This document shows positions 1 to 8,039 of a stretch of DNA of 64,000 nt, in pieces; the stretch's first letter is position 1, and each line of letters begins with the position of its first letter. Origin of the DNA: JBBDYH01 sp040901795 (GTDB lineage Bacteria; Planctomycetota; Planctomycetia; Pirellulales; JALHPA01); NCBI GenBank assembly GCA_040901795.1, contig JBBDYH010000072.1, forward strand, positions 62,001-126,000. Reading direction: 5' to 3'. The notes beneath the pieces were generated by a model. That model was not told the DNA's origin. It made no database searches and saw nothing but the letters and a program-made list of their open reading frames with translations. The translations under genes were made by a program, and so were the position numbers.

Positions 1-388
1 AGACGGTCGGCGTCTGCTGCGGCGCGCGGAGCACGGTCTCGGGGCTCTCATCCTGCTGGGGACGAGAACCGCCGAAGCTCGCCTGCCGCCCGCCGAGCGT
101 GCGCATCACCTTGCTGTTTTTCAGCGCGTTCTGCACGGCATCTTGCAGCTCCAGCTCCCAAATCTCGTTGAAATTGGGGTCGCTGACCGTGATCGGCCTG
201 CCGGCGAATTCCACTTCGGACAGGCTGGCGGTCTCGACATCGGGATGCTCGATGTCGGTCGCCAGGCCCACGTAGTGCGACAGGTCGCCGTCCTCGAAGA
301 AGAAGTACGGTTGCGTGGGTGCGCAGCCGGAGACGATGATGGCCGACGAAATGCAAAGGGCCAGCAAGGCGTGGAGTTGCCGCTTCAT
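1..388 (-). CDS. TolC-family outer-membrane lipoprotein, N-terminal part
   Basis: The first 129 residues of a gene that continues beyond the left edge. The start at 388 gives a lipoprotein signal: MKRQ, a hydrophobic run, then lipobox VSGC with Cys22. The mature part reads APTQPYFFFEDGDLSHY and later LQDAVQNALKNSKVMRTLGG. That resembles the opening of planctomycete TolC-like efflux proteins, where an 'aI..AL.NN..iR.LGG' helix begins the first barrel/coiled-coil repeat. The expected role is the outer-membrane exit duct of a tripartite exporter. Partner pump genes would lie outside the window. A longer reading frame on the same strand that extends past 388 is out of phase and is a shadow. The family call rests on the N-terminus only. 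Confidence 0.7.
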   Translation of the reverse strand, partial: MKRQLHALLALCISSAIIVSGCAPTQPYFFFEDGDLSHYVGLATDIEHPDVETASLSEVEFAGRPITVSDPNFNEIWELELQDAVQNALKNSKVMRTLGGRQASFGGSRPQQDESPETVLRAPQQTPTV

Positions 389-710
389 CGGATTGCGTTC
401 CTGGTGAAGTGTGGCGCATCCGCTCCCACTGGTCGCCGTGGCGACCGGGCTCGAATGGCCGGTGCGACCCCCCGTCGCGCTGGCTATGCACCCGGCATGC
501 TTGCGCAGGGGAGCGCAAGCGCCGAGCAGAAAATCCAGCAAAGCAGTTATCGACGGCTTGACCGTCAAACTTTGGGAAATCGTGATTCCTGACGCGACCG
601 TCCCATTTCATCCAGACCTCCTATCTTCACGCCTTGTTGACACTAATCGATGCTTCGCTATACTCGCTGGCGATTTTCTCCCGTGGTGCTCCACAACGAC
701 GGAGGTTGGA
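389..710. other. Divergent intergenic region, no gene seen
   Basis: About 320 bases separate the divergently transcribed TolC-like gene and the exported repeat protein. Open frames here are out of phase with both genes and have no recognisable product. Promoters for both genes must lie here, but I see no clear -35/-10 pair. Confidence 0.5.
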
Positions 711-1886
711 ATGCGATATTCGAACAAAACTCGCCGGCGCTTTGCTTTTGAGTACCTAGAAACGCGTGCGATGATGGCGGGAAACGTGACGGCCGCTGTC
801 AACAGTGGGACTCTCGAGTTGAATGGCGACAATCTATCAAACGCCTTCTCAGTGGCTGGAACAGCCAACCCGTTCGAAGTCGTTATCACTCCGCTAAACG
901 ATGCAGCAACGAATCAACCAACTACGATTAACGGAAACTCAACCCCCATAACCATCAGCGGCGTGACCGCCGGTTTAACGGCGCAGCTATTCGACGGACA
1001 TGATGAATTTACTCTGACGAATTTTGACGTTCAGACCTTATTCAGCATTAGCGCGCACGGCGGTAATGATCGGATCCGTATTGGCGAGGACGTCCCATAC
1101 GGTCAGCCGGGTGGAACGGTGGGTGCGGGATCACTAGCCATTAATGGCGGCGCGGGTGATGATAATGTCTTTTTTGGTCGCACCTTCGTGGACAACGCAA
1201 TTAGCTTCGTGGGAGATGTTGGTGCCGACACTCTGCGGATTTACAACGCTTCAGGCTCGAGTCTTTATGGTGTGTTCGGGAATGAGAACGACACGGCCAA
1301 CATCGCATACTTAACCACGACGTCGTTCATCACGCTCGAGATGCAAGCCGGGAATGACCTGATCAGCGATATTACAACTACCGCGTATGGTGCTGTAAGT
1401 TTTTTTGCCGGTGAAGGCTTCAACACCGTTGCTATGGACGCGGTTCATTTCTACGCGAATCTTCTTTGCTATACAGGCTATAGCGCGGATACGTTTCAGT
1501 TGAAGAACTCGATTCTCGAAACCGATACCGACTTCCAATTGCTTGGTGGAGACGATAATGCGCTTGTCCAAGGGAACACGATCAAGGGCGACTTACTACT
1601 GCAAGGTCAAGGTGAGAACGATTTCTTCCAGGTCCTGGGCAACCGATTTGAGATTGACGTGACGATAATAATGGGAGTGGGAAACGACACGCTATACTTC
1701 CGGTACAACTCTGTGAATGAACCTCCCGCTCCACAAGGCAATAACTATACCTCTGACGGTTTTCTAATTTTCTACGTGTACGGAAGCGGGAACGAAGGTT
1801 ACGATTATCTATTTGCGTCGGGCAATGTGTATCGAACATCCCAGATCCATCCACTTGCCACACTATTCGAGTCCGTCGCGCCGTAG
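711..1886 (+). CDS. Exported repeat protein with planctomycete N-terminal sorting peptide
   Basis: A 391-aa protein of unknown role. The open frame reaches back to 411, but I start at ATG 711 because MRYSNKTRRRFAFEYLETRAMMAG is the planctomycete export signature: a basic start followed by a 'LExRxMLAG' peptide near residues 14-24, related to the LEPR-XLL type. The body is rich in Gly, Asn and Asp with short repeated phrases such as GGNDRIRIG (about residue 121), NGGAGDDNVFFG and GVGNDTLYF. These recall RTX-like or parallel beta-roll calcium-binding repeats. It is probably secreted or surface-attached. No enzymatic motif is visible. It stands alone, with a 322-bp gap upstream. Its base composition is visibly less GC-rich than its neighbours, which may reflect repeat content or transfer. 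Confidence 0.7.
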   Translation: MRYSNKTRRRFAFEYLETRAMMAGNVTAAVNSGTLELNGDNLSNAFSVAGTANPFEVVITPLNDAATNQPTTINGNSTPITISGVTAGLTAQLFDGHDEFTLTNFDVQTLFSISAHGGNDRIRIGEDVPYGQPGGTVGAGSLAINGGAGDDNVFFGRTFVDNAISFVGDVGADTLRIYNASGSSLYGVFGNENDTANIAYLTTTSFITLEMQAGNDLISDITTTAYGAVSFFAGEGFNTVAMDAVHFYANLLCYTGYSADTFQLKNSILETDTDFQLLGGDDNALVQGNTIKGDLLLQGQGENDFFQVLGNRFEIDVTIIMGVGNDTLYFRYNSVNEPPAPQGNNYTSDGFLIFYVYGSGNEGYDYLFASGNVYRTSQIHPLATLFESVAP

Positions 1887-1953
1887 GTCGAATGCGTTAA
1901 CGAGGCCTCAAGATCGCGCGCTATCCTCGCGCACACAGATCGGTCACATGCCC

Positions 1954-2439
1954 TTAAAGATAGAGGCCAACGTATCCGCCGGCCTCGTCGGCCTTTTTTT
2001 GCAGCTCTGCGATGCGCTTTCGCGTCTGCTCCAAGCTGCCAGCCGCAATGTAGAGGTCGAATTCCCGTTTAACCGCCTGAGAGACCGTTTCGCGGAACCA
2101 GTCGACCACCGGTTCGGTCAGCCAGTCGCAGGTCTCGCGCGCCAGCTCGACGTGGAGGTGCGCCTGGTCGGTGCGCTGGTCGGTTGAGTCGGTAAGCACC
2201 GTGCCGTCGAACGAGAACTCCAGCATTCCGTGGGCCGGATCGTTTGTCAGGTGAAACACACACGAAGCGTTGTAAAGATAGTAGGTGTTGAACGCGCCGT
2301 GTCGCTCGATCTCGCGCTTCACGCGCTCGCACCGCTCGCGGTACTTCGGCGAGGCATCGATGGGAATGTCGAGGCGGCCCACAGTGCGCAAAGGGAGACA
2401 GTCGAAGGCGATCTCAACGTACTGATGTGGCGTTTCCAT
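1954..2439 (-). CDS. Conserved hypothetical protein
   Basis: 161 aa from ATG 2439 (METPHQYVEIAFDCLPLRTV). The frame extends nine codons further up to 2466 without a convincing start. The N-terminal two thirds reads like a mixed alpha/beta domain: YNASCVFHLTNDPAHGM, then EFSFDGTVLTDSTDQ. The last 45 residues are a charged helix (SLEQTRKRIAELQKKADEA) ending in GGYVGLYL. There is no signal peptide or membrane segment, so it is probably cytoplasmic. I do not recognise the family. A gene-like codon pattern, opposite orientation to the upstream gene, and a plausible start support it as real. Confidence 0.6.
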   Translation of the reverse strand: METPHQYVEIAFDCLPLRTVGRLDIPIDASPKYRERCERVKREIERHGAFNTYYLYNASCVFHLTNDPAHGMLEFSFDGTVLTDSTDQRTDQAHLHVELARETCDWLTEPVVDWFRETVSQAVKREFDLYIAAGSLEQTRKRIAELQKKADEAGGYVGLYL

Positions 2440-2478
2440 GCTCGCTAGGTTAGCACAAGCCCGCAACTAAAATGAATC

Positions 2479-2566
2479 GAACACAGATAGCCACAGACGG
2501 AGGCAGACGGACACAGACTAGGCAGCGTCTGTGACAGTCCGTTCATGTCTGTGTTCGTCTGTGTTC
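2479..2566. repeat. CACAGAC-rich inverted repeat
   Basis: The arms GAACACAGA (2479-2487) and TCTGTGTTC (2558-2566) are exact inverted repeats. Between them lie several further CACAGAC or GTCTGTG words in both orientations. It sits between the starts and ends of neighbouring minus-strand genes and looks like a small palindromic intergenic repeat rather than a terminator, because no T-tract follows either arm. Confidence 0.55.
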
Positions 2567-2584
2567 TTCGCGGCACGACGCCGG

Positions 2585-3187
2585 TTAGTCGGCCTTCTTT
2601 TCCAGCTCGCTCTCGATCGCCTTGACGACGTCGTCGTTTTGCGGCTTCAGGCCCGGCTTGAAGCGGGCGGCGACTTTGCCGTCGCGGCTGATCAAAAACT
2701 TTTCGAAGTTCCAGGTGATCTCGCCGCCGAACTTGGGATTCGTCTTTTTGCTGGTCAGATAGTCGTACAGGGGCGCCTTGCCATCCCCTTTGACGACGAT
2801 CTTCGAGAACATCGGGAATGTCACGCGGTAGTTCTTCGTGCAGAATTCGGCGATCTCCGCGTCGCTACCCGGCTCCTGTTTGCCGAACTCGTTGGCCGGA
2901 AAGCCGAGGACGACAAGCCCCTTCTCGCCGTACTTCTTCCAGAGCTGCTCCAGGTCGCCGTACTGGGGCGTGTTGCCGCAATAGCTGGCGGTGTTCACAA
3001 TCATCACCACCTTGCCGCGATAGTCGGCCAGGTCAACTTTCTCGCCCTTGAGCGACTTCATCACGCCTTTGAGCGGCGTGTCGGCCGCTTTGTCGGCGGG
3101 CTTCGCGCTCGATTCGTCGGCCGCGGCAGAAGATTCGGCGGTCATCCAAAGTCCCCCTAGAAGAATCACAAGCCAGAGCTTGCTCAT
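2585..3187 (-). CDS. Glutathione peroxidase family protein, exported
   Basis: A 200-aa thiol peroxidase of the GPx/thioredoxin fold. After a signal peptide (MSKLWLVILLGGLWMTAESSAAA) and an Ala/Asp/Lys linker, the core begins near residue 38. The peroxidatic cysteine lies in NTASYCGNTPQY (Cys about 70). The Gln block is FGKQEPG (about 102-108), and the conserved Trp is in WNFEKFLI. In many non-animal GPx proteins the resolving Cys sits in FPCNQFG; here that segment is FPANEFG, so the resolving Cys is absent and the reductant may differ. It should reduce peroxides outside the cytoplasm. It is a single gene, with a long repeat-rich region upstream shared with the divergent gene at 3541. Confidence 0.9.
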   Translation of the reverse strand: MSKLWLVILLGGLWMTAESSAAADESSAKPADKAADTPLKGVMKSLKGEKVDLADYRGKVVMIVNTASYCGNTPQYGDLEQLWKKYGEKGLVVLGFPANEFGKQEPGSDAEIAEFCTKNYRVTFPMFSKIVVKGDGKAPLYDYLTSKKTNPKFGGEITWNFEKFLISRDGKVAARFKPGLKPQNDDVVKAIESELEKKAD

Positions 3188-3278
3188 GGTTAGCTCCCTT
3201 GAATCGCAGATGCGGAATGTAGCGGCAAAGCGTTGAAGGCTTAGGCTAGCGTCTTATATAGCCGTTGTCAAAACGCGA

Positions 3279-3335
3279 GTGGGGCGGACATTCTTGTCTG
3301 CCACTAGCCCAGGCAGACAGGAATGTCTGCCCCAC
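3279..3335. repeat. REP-like hairpin (GTGGGGC...GCCCCAC)
   Basis: A 57-bp near-perfect palindrome. The left arm begins GTGGGGCGGACATT and the right arm ends AATGTCTGCCCCAC. The 24-bp arms differ at two positions and enclose a 9-base loop. There is no T-tract, and it lies between divergent genes, so a dispersed intergenic repeat fits better than a terminator. Confidence 0.65.
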
Positions 3336-3390
3336 GACGGCAAATTGACCCTCGGGCGAAATCCTGCCTATACTAATAGAGAGTCTAAGG

Positions 3391-3497
3391 CTAAGAACCG
3401 CTAAAAATAGTAACCCGACGCGTAAGCGAGGCCGAATCTGCCGGTTCCTCGCTCACGCTTCGGGTTACTGTGTGCCGGTTGTGTTAGCGGTTCTAAG
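3391..3497. repeat. Palindromic mobile-element copy 1 (REP-cored MITE)
   Basis: 107 bp with outer arms CTAAGAACCGCTAA and TTAGCGGTTCTAAG. Inside is a second palindrome, from AACCCGACGCGTAAGCGAGG to CCTCGCTCACGCTTCGGGTT. The same sequence, with only a few changes, is at 24145-24250. The inner arm is the same word (AACCCGA-GCGTAAGCGAGG) that surrounds the RAYT at 48141-48716, so the element looks like a non-autonomous derivative mobilised in trans. It carries no gene. Confidence 0.8.
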
Positions 3498-3540
3498 ACT
3501 CATCCCGAACCTCGTCTTCCGCGGAACAAAGGCTGTTCGC

Positions 3541-4512
3541 ATGCGATCTGCTTGTCGTTTTGCCGCGCTCTTGTTGCTGGTCGCCGGCAGTTCGGCCGTA
3601 TTCGGACCCGTTGCCAAGAGTCAGGAAGCGCGTCGCCGCGCTAGTGCCCCAGAGGGTTACCGCCGGCTCGTTCCCGGCGTGGTGACGACGATTCCGATTC
3701 AGTGGGATCCCGGCGAGACGGTGAGCTTTCCGAATATCGTCGAGCTCGTCTCCATTCCTGGTCTCAACTGGACGCCGCAAACGATCTCCAAAGCGGAAAC
3801 GCTCGCGGCCAAGGCCACGCGAGTCGCTTTTCGCCGGGATGTTTGGAACCTCGAGTTTTCATTTCTGCCCATGCGGATGGTCGCAGTCGATGTGCCACAG
3901 CCCGGTGGCAAGATGCGGCGGACGATGATTTGGTATCTGGTCTACCGCGTGACGAACCAAGGGGGCCATCTGCACCCCGAGAGACAAGCGGACGGTACGC
4001 CGGCCATCAAGAAGGTGGACCATCCGGTCACCTTCATCCCCAGCTTCACGCTCTACAATCCCGAACTGCGCAAATCGTATCTCGACAAGATCATCCCCGT
4101 GGCGATGGGTCCGATCCGCGCCCAGGAAGACCCGCGCCGTAAGCTGCTCAACAGCGCGGAGATGATGGAACAGCCAATTCAGGTCAGCACCGAGACGGAA
4201 GACAACAGTGTCTGGGGCCTGGCGACCTGGGAATCCGGGTTTGAGAGCGGCGACCTGGTCGATCCGCGCACCGACTACTTTTCGATCTATGTCGACGGTC
4301 TTTCGAACGCTTACAAGTTCGCCGACCCGCCGGCCGCGTACAAGGCGGGCGAGCCTCCGGCAAAGGGGCGGCTGTATTACGAGAAGATGCTGCAATTGAA
4401 CTTTTGGCGGCCGAGCGACGAGTTCTCCGACGCCGAGACCGATATCTATCTGGGCGCGCCCTCCGATCTGGGAATCCGCGGCCGGATTGACTACCAGTGG
4501 GTGTTTCGGTAA
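3541..4512 (+). CDS. Secreted conserved hypothetical protein
   Basis: 323 aa from ATG 3541. The frame continues 23 codons upstream, but those lie inside the palindromic element, whereas MRSACRFAALLLLVAGSSAV at 3541 is a clean signal peptide ending near residue 27. The mature chain has an immunoglobulin-like feel: WDPGETVSFPNIVELVSIPG, then a strand-rich block LEFSFLPMRMVAVDVPQPGG and MIWYLVYRVTNQGG, as in proteins carrying a conserved cell-surface beta domain. It ends LNFWRPSDEFSDAETDIYLG, followed by a basic WVFR terminus. I do not recognise a named family. Proteins of this style are common in planctomycete envelopes, which is an inference from style rather than a match. Confidence 0.65.
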   Translation: MRSACRFAALLLLVAGSSAVFGPVAKSQEARRRASAPEGYRRLVPGVVTTIPIQWDPGETVSFPNIVELVSIPGLNWTPQTISKAETLAAKATRVAFRRDVWNLEFSFLPMRMVAVDVPQPGGKMRRTMIWYLVYRVTNQGGHLHPERQADGTPAIKKVDHPVTFIPSFTLYNPELRKSYLDKIIPVAMGPIRAQEDPRRKLLNSAEMMEQPIQVSTETEDNSVWGLATWESGFESGDLVDPRTDYFSIYVDGLSNAYKFADPPAAYKAGEPPAKGRLYYEKMLQLNFWRPSDEFSDAETDIYLGAPSDLGIRGRIDYQWVFR

Positions 4513-4580
4513 CTTAAAAGGCTCGCCACGTTGCGGCGGACCCCCCTTTCTGCAGGGGAACGCGCCGTCCGTGGCGACTT

Positions 4581-4608
4581 CTGTAGGGAACGACCTCCGT
4601 GGCGTTCC
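4581..4608. repeat. 28-bp dispersed hairpin repeat, copy 1
   Basis: CTGTAGGGAACGACCTCCG followed by TGGCGTTCC. The reverse complement occurs at 32835-32862 with about three differences. The GGAACG...CGTTCC arms can pair. It lies 46 bp before the rpmA start, where it could affect the mRNA leader. Confidence 0.6.
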
Positions 4609-4654
4609 GGAAGCACCACCAGGCGCGGCCAAGCACGACTCGGGGATACTCAGC

Positions 4655-4906
4655 ATGGCACATAAAAAAGGTCAAGGATCGAGCCGCAACGGCCGCGACT
4701 CGCACGGGCAGCGCCGCGGAGTGAAGCGTTTCGCCGGCGAGCGCGTCGGCCCCGGCCATATCCTCATTCGCCAGGTCGGCAACCGTTTTCACCCCGGCCG
4801 AGGTGTCGGCCAGGGAACCGACTTCACGCTCTTCGCGCTTGTTGAAGGCACGGTGAAGTACGACCAGAACGGCCGCCGCGTCAGCGTCCTGCCGGCGGCG
4901 GAATAG
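4655..4906 (+). CDS. rpmA: 50S ribosomal protein L27 (bL27)
   Basis: 83 aa starting MAHKKGQGSSRNGRDSHGQR, the typical flexible N-terminal tail of bL27 that reaches the peptidyl-transferase centre. It is followed by the conserved VGPGHILIRQ and GNRFHPGRGVGQGTDFTLFAL segments. I start at ATG 4655 because the family begins there; the frame upstream is intergenic repeat. There is no rplU (bL21) beside it, although the two are usually adjacent. No N-terminal extension of the Firmicute cleaved type is present. It is probably its own transcription unit; the next gene is on the opposite strand. Confidence 0.97.
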   Translation: MAHKKGQGSSRNGRDSHGQRRGVKRFAGERVGPGHILIRQVGNRFHPGRGVGQGTDFTLFALVEGTVKYDQNGRRVSVLPAAE

Positions 4907-4969
4907 CATCAGCCGCCCACCCATCTGCCATGGGCGGGACCGGCTGACAAGGGTCTTTTTACTACCGGG

Positions 4970-6865
4970 CTACGGTTTCTGCGTCGCCGGTGTGTTTTCT
5001 TCACTGCGCCGTCGGACTTGCGGTCGCTCCTCGAGCCGTTGCGGTTCGGATACTCGCACGCGCACCGGCGACGTTCGGCGCGAACGTTCACCTTGGAGCG
5101 GATGAGCCTGCAACGCGGCTTGGACGATTTTTGGCACGTTGGGCAGTCCCGTCGCCGATGCCCGGATCGCAAATTCGTTGGGCTGCTCATGGGTGACCAC
5201 CATCACTTTCAGATCGCCCATCAAGGACGCGATCTGCTTTGCCTCCTCCGGTGCGCGGGGCATATTAGCCGCGATACCGATCGCCCGACCGACGTGGACC
5301 AGCACGGCCTTGCTGCTCCCGTCCTTCAGACCCTCTAATAACGGCTTGAACTGCGGATCGCCGGTGATGGCATAAGGCCCTTCGGCGCGGATGGCCGCAC
5401 TGACGGCGTCTTCTGTGCCGGCTGCCATCGCGCGGTCGGCCAGACGAACGACGACGATCGGCGGCGCCCCGCGGAACTGGTACTGCTTGGCCTTGCGTCC
5501 TTCGATTTCGATCTCCTTCGGCGGCTCGGCGACCTGCGGTCCGAACATCGCTGCCAGCGAGAGCAACTGGTCCCACAGCGCCTCGGACTTCGCCGGATCC
5601 TTCACCGCGGCGATCATGCCAAATTCCGGAATCGGCGGGCCGGCGTCGCCACGCTCAGGAGGAAGGACAAACAGGCTGACCTCTTCGACGTTGGAGAACA
5701 CTTCGCGGCCAATGTCCATGGCGCTCAAGCCGGTCGCTGGGCCGCCGGTTTGTTCCGCCGATCGGTCAGGTGGATTGAGACCGAAGACGGCCACCGCGAC
5801 TGCGCCTGCCGGAACGTGGGCCAGCGAGCGCTGACTCATAGGCGCTGTCCGCACCATCCCGTACGCCAGATTCCGATGTCCCTCGGCGAGCACCACTCGG
5901 GCATGCGCCTGAATGCCTTTGTCCGTCGTCCCAAAACCGGCGCTAACGCTTTCCAGGTGTTCCAAGTCCAAAAACATGCGCGCCATCATGGCCTCTTGGC
6001 CACGTAGATGCGGTCCGGCGGCTTGGAGCGCGCGTTGGCCATTGACATAGACAAATGCCAGCGAGTTCTCGCGACCTTCTTTCAGGCGGCTGAACTGCGG
6101 CTGCCTGGCGAGACTATCTGCCTGCTGGTCTTGTAAACGGGAAACGGTCTGAGCGACCTGGTCGCGCGAATCTGCGACGATGAACAACCGGTTGGTCGCC
6201 GCGATCCAGACTTCTCCTTGCACTTGATACACCTTGAACCCGGCGATCGGTTCCGCTTCCGGCAGGACTTGGAGGCCAGTTTCGATCAACCCCCGCGTCA
6301 GGTCGAAATCGCCCGGATGGATCACCGCGACGCCATGGGGGCGGCCGTCCGCCTCGACGCCAGTAATCGCCACGGCGGCGCCGCGGACTTTTTGTAGTTC
6401 GCGAACCAAAGCGGGGCTGACCTTGAAATCAGCCGGCAGCGACAACCCGCCGGGGAGCGGCGTCGCGCCTTTCGCGTCTGACGGTGATTTGGCATCCGGC
6501 TGTGGTTGCAAACCCAGCATTTCGAGCAGCCGTCCGATGTGCTGGCCTGGGCGGCTGATCTCGAAATAAAGAATCGCATCGGCGGGCATGAGCTGGGCGA
6601 GGTCGGTTGTGGTTTGGTCTTCGCGGACCTGACCCAATCGGGTTTGGGCTTCGGCGCGCAATGCCTCGGGTGCTGCGGAATCCGCAATCACCTTTTCGTA
6701 AGCCGCAGCGGCCGCGGCGTAGTCGTGCTGATGCGTCTGCTGGAAATAGCCTTCTTTAAATTGCTGTTGGGCCTCTTGGGCCATCGTCGCAGCCGGCGAT
6801 GCCAGAAGTGCGGCCGCAAGCATGACCAGAAGAGGTTTGAATCGGATTAACGGGCTCGTTTGCAT
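4970..6865 (-). CDS. Secreted TPR-like protein, planctomycete hypothetical
   Basis: 631 aa from ATG 6865. A further 48 upstream codons are open, but the signal peptide MQTSPLIRFKPLLVMLAAAL fixes the start. Residues about 32-85 are an Ala-rich helical hairpin (YFQQTHQHDYAAAAAAYEKV) resembling one or two TPR units. A long alpha/beta domain follows, with phrases such as LMPADAILYFEISRPG and YQVQGEVWIAATNRLFIVAD. This resembles planctomycete proteins that accumulate several 'efficacy' or DUF3352-like domains, but I cannot name it firmly. The C-terminus is Arg/Ser-rich. It is probably periplasmic. It lies downstream of sucD on the same strand, about 210 bp away, so it may be separate. Confidence 0.65.
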   Translation of the reverse strand: MQTSPLIRFKPLLVMLAAALLASPAATMAQEAQQQFKEGYFQQTHQHDYAAAAAAYEKVIADSAAPEALRAEAQTRLGQVREDQTTTDLAQLMPADAILYFEISRPGQHIGRLLEMLGLQPQPDAKSPSDAKGATPLPGGLSLPADFKVSPALVRELQKVRGAAVAITGVEADGRPHGVAVIHPGDFDLTRGLIETGLQVLPEAEPIAGFKVYQVQGEVWIAATNRLFIVADSRDQVAQTVSRLQDQQADSLARQPQFSRLKEGRENSLAFVYVNGQRALQAAGPHLRGQEAMMARMFLDLEHLESVSAGFGTTDKGIQAHARVVLAEGHRNLAYGMVRTAPMSQRSLAHVPAGAVAVAVFGLNPPDRSAEQTGGPATGLSAMDIGREVFSNVEEVSLFVLPPERGDAGPPIPEFGMIAAVKDPAKSEALWDQLLSLAAMFGPQVAEPPKEIEIEGRKAKQYQFRGAPPIVVVRLADRAMAAGTEDAVSAAIRAEGPYAITGDPQFKPLLEGLKDGSSKAVLVHVGRAIGIAANMPRAPEEAKQIASLMGDLKVMVVTHEQPNEFAIRASATGLPNVPKIVQAALQAHPLQGERSRRTSPVRVRVSEPQRLEERPQVRRRSEENTPATQKP

Positions 6866-7078
6866 GTTTGGGGCCTCCGTTGGCTGGAAAAGGATTGGGC
6901 GCGGAATGGGGGGGGATACGGGGTAGTTCGCTGCTCCGGCCGGCTTATTTGAGCAACTTGCCGGTTTTTCGGAAGTCGGCCCGGATAGGGGCCGTCGCGC
7001 CTCAAGCATAATGCTGGGCGGGCGGCTTGCAAGCGGGGCGCGGCGAGGTTCGACGGACTAGGAAGTCCGTCGTACTAC

Positions 7079-7960
7079 CTATCGACGTTTTTTGGCGATG
7101 GCGCGCTTGACCGCTTCGCCCATGTCGGCCGGGCTTTCGGCGACTTCGATGCCGGCCGCTTCCAGCGCCGCAATCTTGTCGGCCGCCGTCCCCTTGCCGC
7201 CGGAGATAATGGCGCCGGCATGACCCATGCGTTTGCCGGGTGGGGCGGTGCGGCCGGCGATGAAAGCGGCCACCGGCTTGGTGACGTGCTGTTTGGCAAA
7301 CGCGGCGGCTTCTTCCTCCGCCGTGCCGCCGATCTCGCCGATCAGCAAAATCGCCTCGGTGGCTGGATCTTTCTCGAACATCGCCAACAGGTCGACTTGC
7401 GAGGTGCCGACGATCGGGTCGCCGCCGAGGCCGACGCAGGTCGATTGTCCCAAACCCAACGTGGTGAGCTGCCAGACGGCTTCGTAGGTGAGTGTTCCGG
7501 AGCGGCTCATGACGCCGACGGCGCCCTTTTTGTGGATGTAGCCGGGCATGATGCCGATCTTGCACTCCTCGGGCGTAATCACGCCGGGGCAATTGGGGCC
7601 AATGAGCACGCTCTTCGATTGCTTGAGGATCGGATACACGCGGGCCATGTCGAGGACCGGCACTCCTTCGGTAATGGCGCAGATCACTTGGATTCCGGCG
7701 TCGATCGCTTCCAGGATCGCATCGGCGGCGAATGCCGGTGGGACAAAGATCATCGACGCGTTGGCGCCGGTCTTCTCGAAGGCTTCCGAGATGGTGTCGA
7801 AGACCGGCAAGCCGGCGACTGATTCACCCGCCTTGCCCGGCGTCACGCCGCCGACCATCTTAGTGCCATATTCAAGGCAGCCGCGGGTGTGGAACTCACC
7901 AACCTTGCCGGTGATGCCCTGGCAGATGACGCGCGTATCGCGATTGACCAATATGCTCAT
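7079..7960 (-). CDS. sucD: Succinate-CoA ligase, alpha subunit
   Basis: 293 aa. It catalyses the TCA-cycle interconversion of succinyl-CoA and succinate with ATP or GTP synthesis, as an alpha-beta complex with SucC. The N-terminal CoA-binding Rossmann domain starts MSILVNRDTRVICQGITGK with GGVTPGKAG. The phosphorylated histidine lies in MGHAGAIISGGKGTA (about residues 246-260). Length is normal for the family (about 290). It follows sucC by 79 bp on the same strand, and the gap contains a short GCGGAGT-type heptamer tract, so the two are probably co-transcribed. Confidence 0.97.
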   Translation of the reverse strand: MSILVNRDTRVICQGITGKVGEFHTRGCLEYGTKMVGGVTPGKAGESVAGLPVFDTISEAFEKTGANASMIFVPPAFAADAILEAIDAGIQVICAITEGVPVLDMARVYPILKQSKSVLIGPNCPGVITPEECKIGIMPGYIHKKGAVGVMSRSGTLTYEAVWQLTTLGLGQSTCVGLGGDPIVGTSQVDLLAMFEKDPATEAILLIGEIGGTAEEEAAAFAKQHVTKPVAAFIAGRTAPPGKRMGHAGAIISGGKGTAADKIAALEAAGIEVAESPADMGEAVKRAIAKKRR

Positions 7961-8039
7961 GAGTGCGGAGTTCGGAGTCGGGAGTGCGGAATTTCAAGTG
8001 CGTGGGGTTTCGCTCGTCGGCCCCCGGCGAGGCTTCGGC
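7961..8039. repeat. Short GCGGAGT-type heptamer tract between sucC and sucD
   Basis: The 79-bp spacer contains repeats of GAGTGCGGAGT, CGGAGTCGGGAGTGCGGAA and similar. The same heptamer family appears at 54741-54890. Confidence 0.5.

Larger units (their letters stand above)
3188..3540. other. Divergent intergenic region carrying two palindromic repeats
   Basis: This gap lies between the GPx gene and the secreted protein at 3541. It holds the elements at 3279-3335 and 3391-3497, listed separately. The apparent 5' extension of the downstream frame (3472-3540) comes from the second element and is not considered coding. Confidence 0.6.

Noticed and set aside
3279..3335. Intrinsic terminator
   Set aside because: Strong stem but no T-tract, and it lies between divergent genes, where no transcript ends.
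3472..3540. N-terminal extension of the secreted protein at 3541
   Set aside because: These codons lie in the mobile palindrome and there is a proper signal peptide at 3541.
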